From Geothrix sp. PMB-07 (GTDB lineage: Bacteria > Acidobacteriota > Holophagae > Holophagales > Holophagaceae): a stretch of DNA of 64,000 nt. Position numbers and translations under genes: made by a program. Of the stretch, positions 62,017 to 64,000 are shown piece after piece. Position 1 is the first letter of the stretch; each line of letters opens with the position of its first letter. The stretch lies in the NCBI RefSeq assembly GCF_030758935.1, contig NZ_CP132333.1, positions 2,108,992 through 2,172,991 on the forward strand, given 5' to 3'. Under the pieces are notes generated by a model. It was not told where the DNA came from and did no database searches. It saw only the letters and a program-made list of their open reading frames with translations.

Positions 62017-63599
62017 ATCGAAAAGGCCTGGGTGAGCTGCTGCAGTTGCGAAGCTGTGGCCGCGATGTCATCGATGGTCCGCTTGGTTTCCGCAAGGCTG
62101 GCGGACAACTGGGTCGTGGCCGAAGCATTCCGTTCAGCCAAGCCCGCCGTGGTTCCCACGGACTGACTCACCTCCTGGCTGGACTTCGCCTGCTCTCCGA
62201 TGGCCAGGTTGATCGCCACGACCCCTTTGGAGCGTTCCGTGGCGTTCGCCTCGATGGCCTGCAGGCTGAGTTGAACCCTGGCCACGGTGTCGGCCCCGGC
62301 GCCCACCCGTTCGCTGCTTTCGGCGATCAGAGCGTGGATCTCGTTGGCGGCACCCGCACTGCGTTCCGCCAACTTGCGGATCTCCTCCGCCACCACGGCG
62401 AAGCCCTTGCCGGACTGACCCGCCTTGGCCGCTTCGATGGCGGCATTGAGGGAGAGCAGGTTGGTCTGCCGGGCGATTTCGGTGATGACCGACGTGATGC
62501 GGCCCACCTTTTCAGAGCTTTCCCGGATGGCCTCCATGGTGCGGGTGGTCTGCTCGGCGTTCTCCAGACCTGCCTTCGTCACCCGCTGCGATTCATCCGC
62601 CAATCCTCTTGCGATCTCCAGCCGCTGAGCGACTTCATGGGTCGAAGCCACCACCTGCTCCATGGCTGCGGCGGAGGTTTCCATGGCCTTGCGCTGCACG
62701 TCCGCGCCCTGACTCAGGTCGAGGGTGGTCGCATTGAGCTGCTCCGCCGTGGCCGTCAACTGGTGCGTGCCAGCGGCGGTCTGCTCTGAGATGTGTTTGA
62801 TGGTCTGCATGCTCGCGGCCAGCCGGTCGAGCGCCACATCCAGATCAGAGGAGATCTGCCCGATCTCATCCTTGGCCGCCACCTGGGCCCGCACCCGCAG
62901 ATCGCCCGCGGCCAAGGCGCGCATGGCGCGGCTGACCTTTCCGATCTCACCTTGGACATGGGTGAGGATCACCCGCAGGACCAACAGGCCCAGCCCGACG
63001 GACACCATGCCGAAAACCACAAGGGCCACCTGGATGCGGTCCCCGAAGGACGCAGTCTCAGCATTGATCCGCTCGGTGTGGGCGGCCAGATGCTTGAGCA
63101 CGGTCTCCAGCGTTTCACGAGCCTTCCGGGCCTCGCCGACATTGGCCTCCATCAGCACAGGATCGCCGTCGGCCTTGCCGCTCTTGGCCTTCTCGAGGAT
63201 CGCGGGGAACGCTTCCACATACTGTTTCTGGGCCAGCAGGGCCGCATCCACCAGCGGACGATCCTCGGCACTCCAGGCGAGGCCCCCCAGGCGCTGGAAA
63301 TCTCTGGCCAGGAGCGCCTCGAACGCCTTCATCCGATCACCGCGCTTCTGGAGGTAGGCCTCATCGTGGGCCGCCGCGATCATGGAGACATGAATGGTGC
63401 GCAGCACGTTCGCATCGTTGATGAATTGGGTAAGCGCTTCAGACGTGCGGGTGACAGCCAGGGAATCCGCCTGGCCGGCCTGGATGCGCTCGATGCAGAA
63501 GGATCCCATGGCTGCCATGGAGATGATCAACACCGCAGGCAGCAGAATGATCAGGCCGAACTTCTTTCCCAGAGTGAGACTGTCCAACCATCGGTGCAT
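62013..63599 (-). CDS. Methyl-accepting chemotaxis protein
   Basis: A 528-residue chemoreceptor. TM1 lies at about residues 15-36 ([19 protein letters not shown]). A periplasmic four-helix-bundle sensor of about 150 residues and TM2 at about 190-212 ([21 protein letters not shown]) follow. A HAMP domain ([18 protein letters not shown]) and a long signalling coiled coil complete it. The hairpin tip is [41 protein letters not shown] in sense, with the usual conserved Glu and Arg. No C-terminal NWETF-type CheR tether is present. It ends in a 4-nt tail-to-tail overlap with ilvA. Ligand unknown. Confidence 0.92.
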   Translation of the reverse strand: MHRWLDSLTLGKKFGLIILLPAVLIISMAAMGSFCIERIQAGQADSLAVTRTSEALTQFINDANVLRTIHVSMIAAAHDEAYLQKRGDRMKAFEALLARDFQRLGGLAWSAEDRPLVDAALLAQKQYVEAFPAILEKAKSGKADGDPVLMEANVGEARKARETLETVLKHLAAHTERINAETASFGDRIQVALVVFGMVSVGLGLLVLRVILTHVQGEIGKVSRAMRALAAGDLRVRAQVAAKDEIGQISSDLDVALDRLAASMQTIKHISEQTAAGTHQLTATAEQLNATTLDLSQGADVQRKAMETSAAAMEQVVASTHEVAQRLEIARGLADESQRVTKAGLENAEQTTRTMEAIRESSEKVGRITSVITEIARQTNLLSLNAAIEAAKAGQSGKGFAVVAEEIRKLAERSAGAANEIHALIAESSERVGAGADTVARVQLSLQAIEANATERSKGVVAINLAIGEQAKSSQEVSQSVGTTAGLAERNASATTQLSASLAETKRTIDDIAATASQLQQLTQAFSI

Positions 63600-63743
63600 G
63601 GCTTGCGTTCTCCTCCCGGGGACGCCGCCCGGTTGGTTGAAAATATCACTACCGCATAGTCGTCAAAGCATACAAGTTCTTACGGCTGTGTAAAACGACA
63701 GAGCAACAGTCATTCGTTTCCGCCGCCGTCACCTTCGGGAAAC

Positions 63744-64000
63744 TCAGAACAGGCGACCCACCAAAGCGGCCAGTGCTGTTTCCGTCCGCAGAATGCGAGG
63801 GCCGAGGTCCAGGGGTTCTAGGCCCGCCTCAAGCAGACTGCGGACTTCGGGATCGATCCAGCCCCCTTCAGGACCGATGGCAAGGGTGACAGGAGTGGCC
63901 AGTGGCCTCGGCGCGGTTTCGCCGCTTCCCGGATGCGCCAGAAGACCGCAACCACTGTCCAGCAGTGCGGGCAAATCCGTTTCGACGAAAGGACGGAAGA
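63744..64000 (-). CDS. rsmE: 16S rRNA m3U1498 methyltransferase, C-terminal part (runs off window)
   Basis: The last ~85 codons of an RsmE methyltransferase; the 5' end lies beyond the right edge. The SPOUT-fold knot signature is visible: LAIGPEGGWIDPEVRSLLEAG followed by LGPRILRTETALAALVGRLF, where the GPEGG and LRTETA motifs bind S-adenosylmethionine. RsmE methylates U1498 in the decoding centre of 16S rRNA. It is on the same strand as the chemoreceptor gene, 144 bp upstream of it, and that gap holds no other gene. Confidence 0.9.
   Translation of the reverse strand, partial: FRPFVETDLPALLDSGCGLLAHPGSGETAPRPLATPVTLAIGPEGGWIDPEVRSLLEAGLEPLDLGPRILRTETALAALVGRLF

Overview
The window is GC-rich, gene-dense bacterial chromosome. 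Many neighbouring genes overlap by 1-8 nt, GTG/TTG starts are common, and there are outer-membrane proteins (TamB, a DUF481-like barrel) and lipoproteins, so the cell is diderm. A B12-dependent class II ribonucleotide reductase, paired threonine-degradation enzymes, a dnaG-rpoD pair and an Acidobacteriota-like protein flavour suggest a Holophagaceae (Geothrix/Holophaga)-type organism. That placement is inference from memory of protein styles, not a database result.

Layout. 1-1692: tight leftward operon (uridine kinase, rhodanese, Nudix hydrolase, truncated exported protein). 1754-2377: pseudopilin-like lipoprotein. 2477-3508: threonine dehydrogenase, divergent from asnB (3773-5485). 5544-7369: PilZ, small protein, anchored rhodanese, MauE-like operon. 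7322-9358: kbl and an unknown gene. 9458-11436: lipoprotein and a sugar-phosphate-type transporter. 11523-16203: P-loop protein, dnaG, rpoD. 16305-23293: MFS exporter, then kinase-tamB-moaD. 23305-29480: dnaX and gltB. 29500-34683: radical SAM, YetF, DUF2914, OM barrel and haem genes hemY-hemH. 34850-37451: small proteins, a DUF2400 protein and a 645-bp non-coding stretch with an 87-bp structured repeat. 37452-40844: nrdJ. 40958-44582: cyclic-nucleotide-binding protein, nudC, DUF4386 protein, a decayed MoaD-like gene and an EF-hand peptide. 44654-45664: a complete IS481-family element with 6-bp target duplication. 45666-50931: small gene, mdh, beta-propeller diguanylate cyclase, mtgA. 51011-56844: PilZ, HEAT-repeat protein, M29 aminopeptidase, ahpF, ahpC. 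57017-64000: tricorn-like protease, ilvA, chemoreceptor, end of rsmE.

The most notable discovery is a matched pair of apparent ribosome-mediated transcription attenuators. Upstream of asnB is a 28-codon leader peptide with three Asn codons among five, followed by mutually exclusive hairpins and a rho-independent terminator. Upstream of ilvA is a 22-codon leader peptide with six Ile codons and the same architecture. Both are preceded by recognisable sigma-70-type promoters. An Asn-codon attenuator controlling asparagine synthetase is, to my knowledge, not a standard described example, although I cannot search for precedent here.

Other regulatory DNA includes a NrdR-box-like palindrome exactly filling the spacer of the nrdJ promoter, a good rpoD promoter, a 16-bp direct repeat in the hemH intergenic region, and four CTAG tetramers at exact 8-bp spacing that carry the stop codons of two convergent genes.
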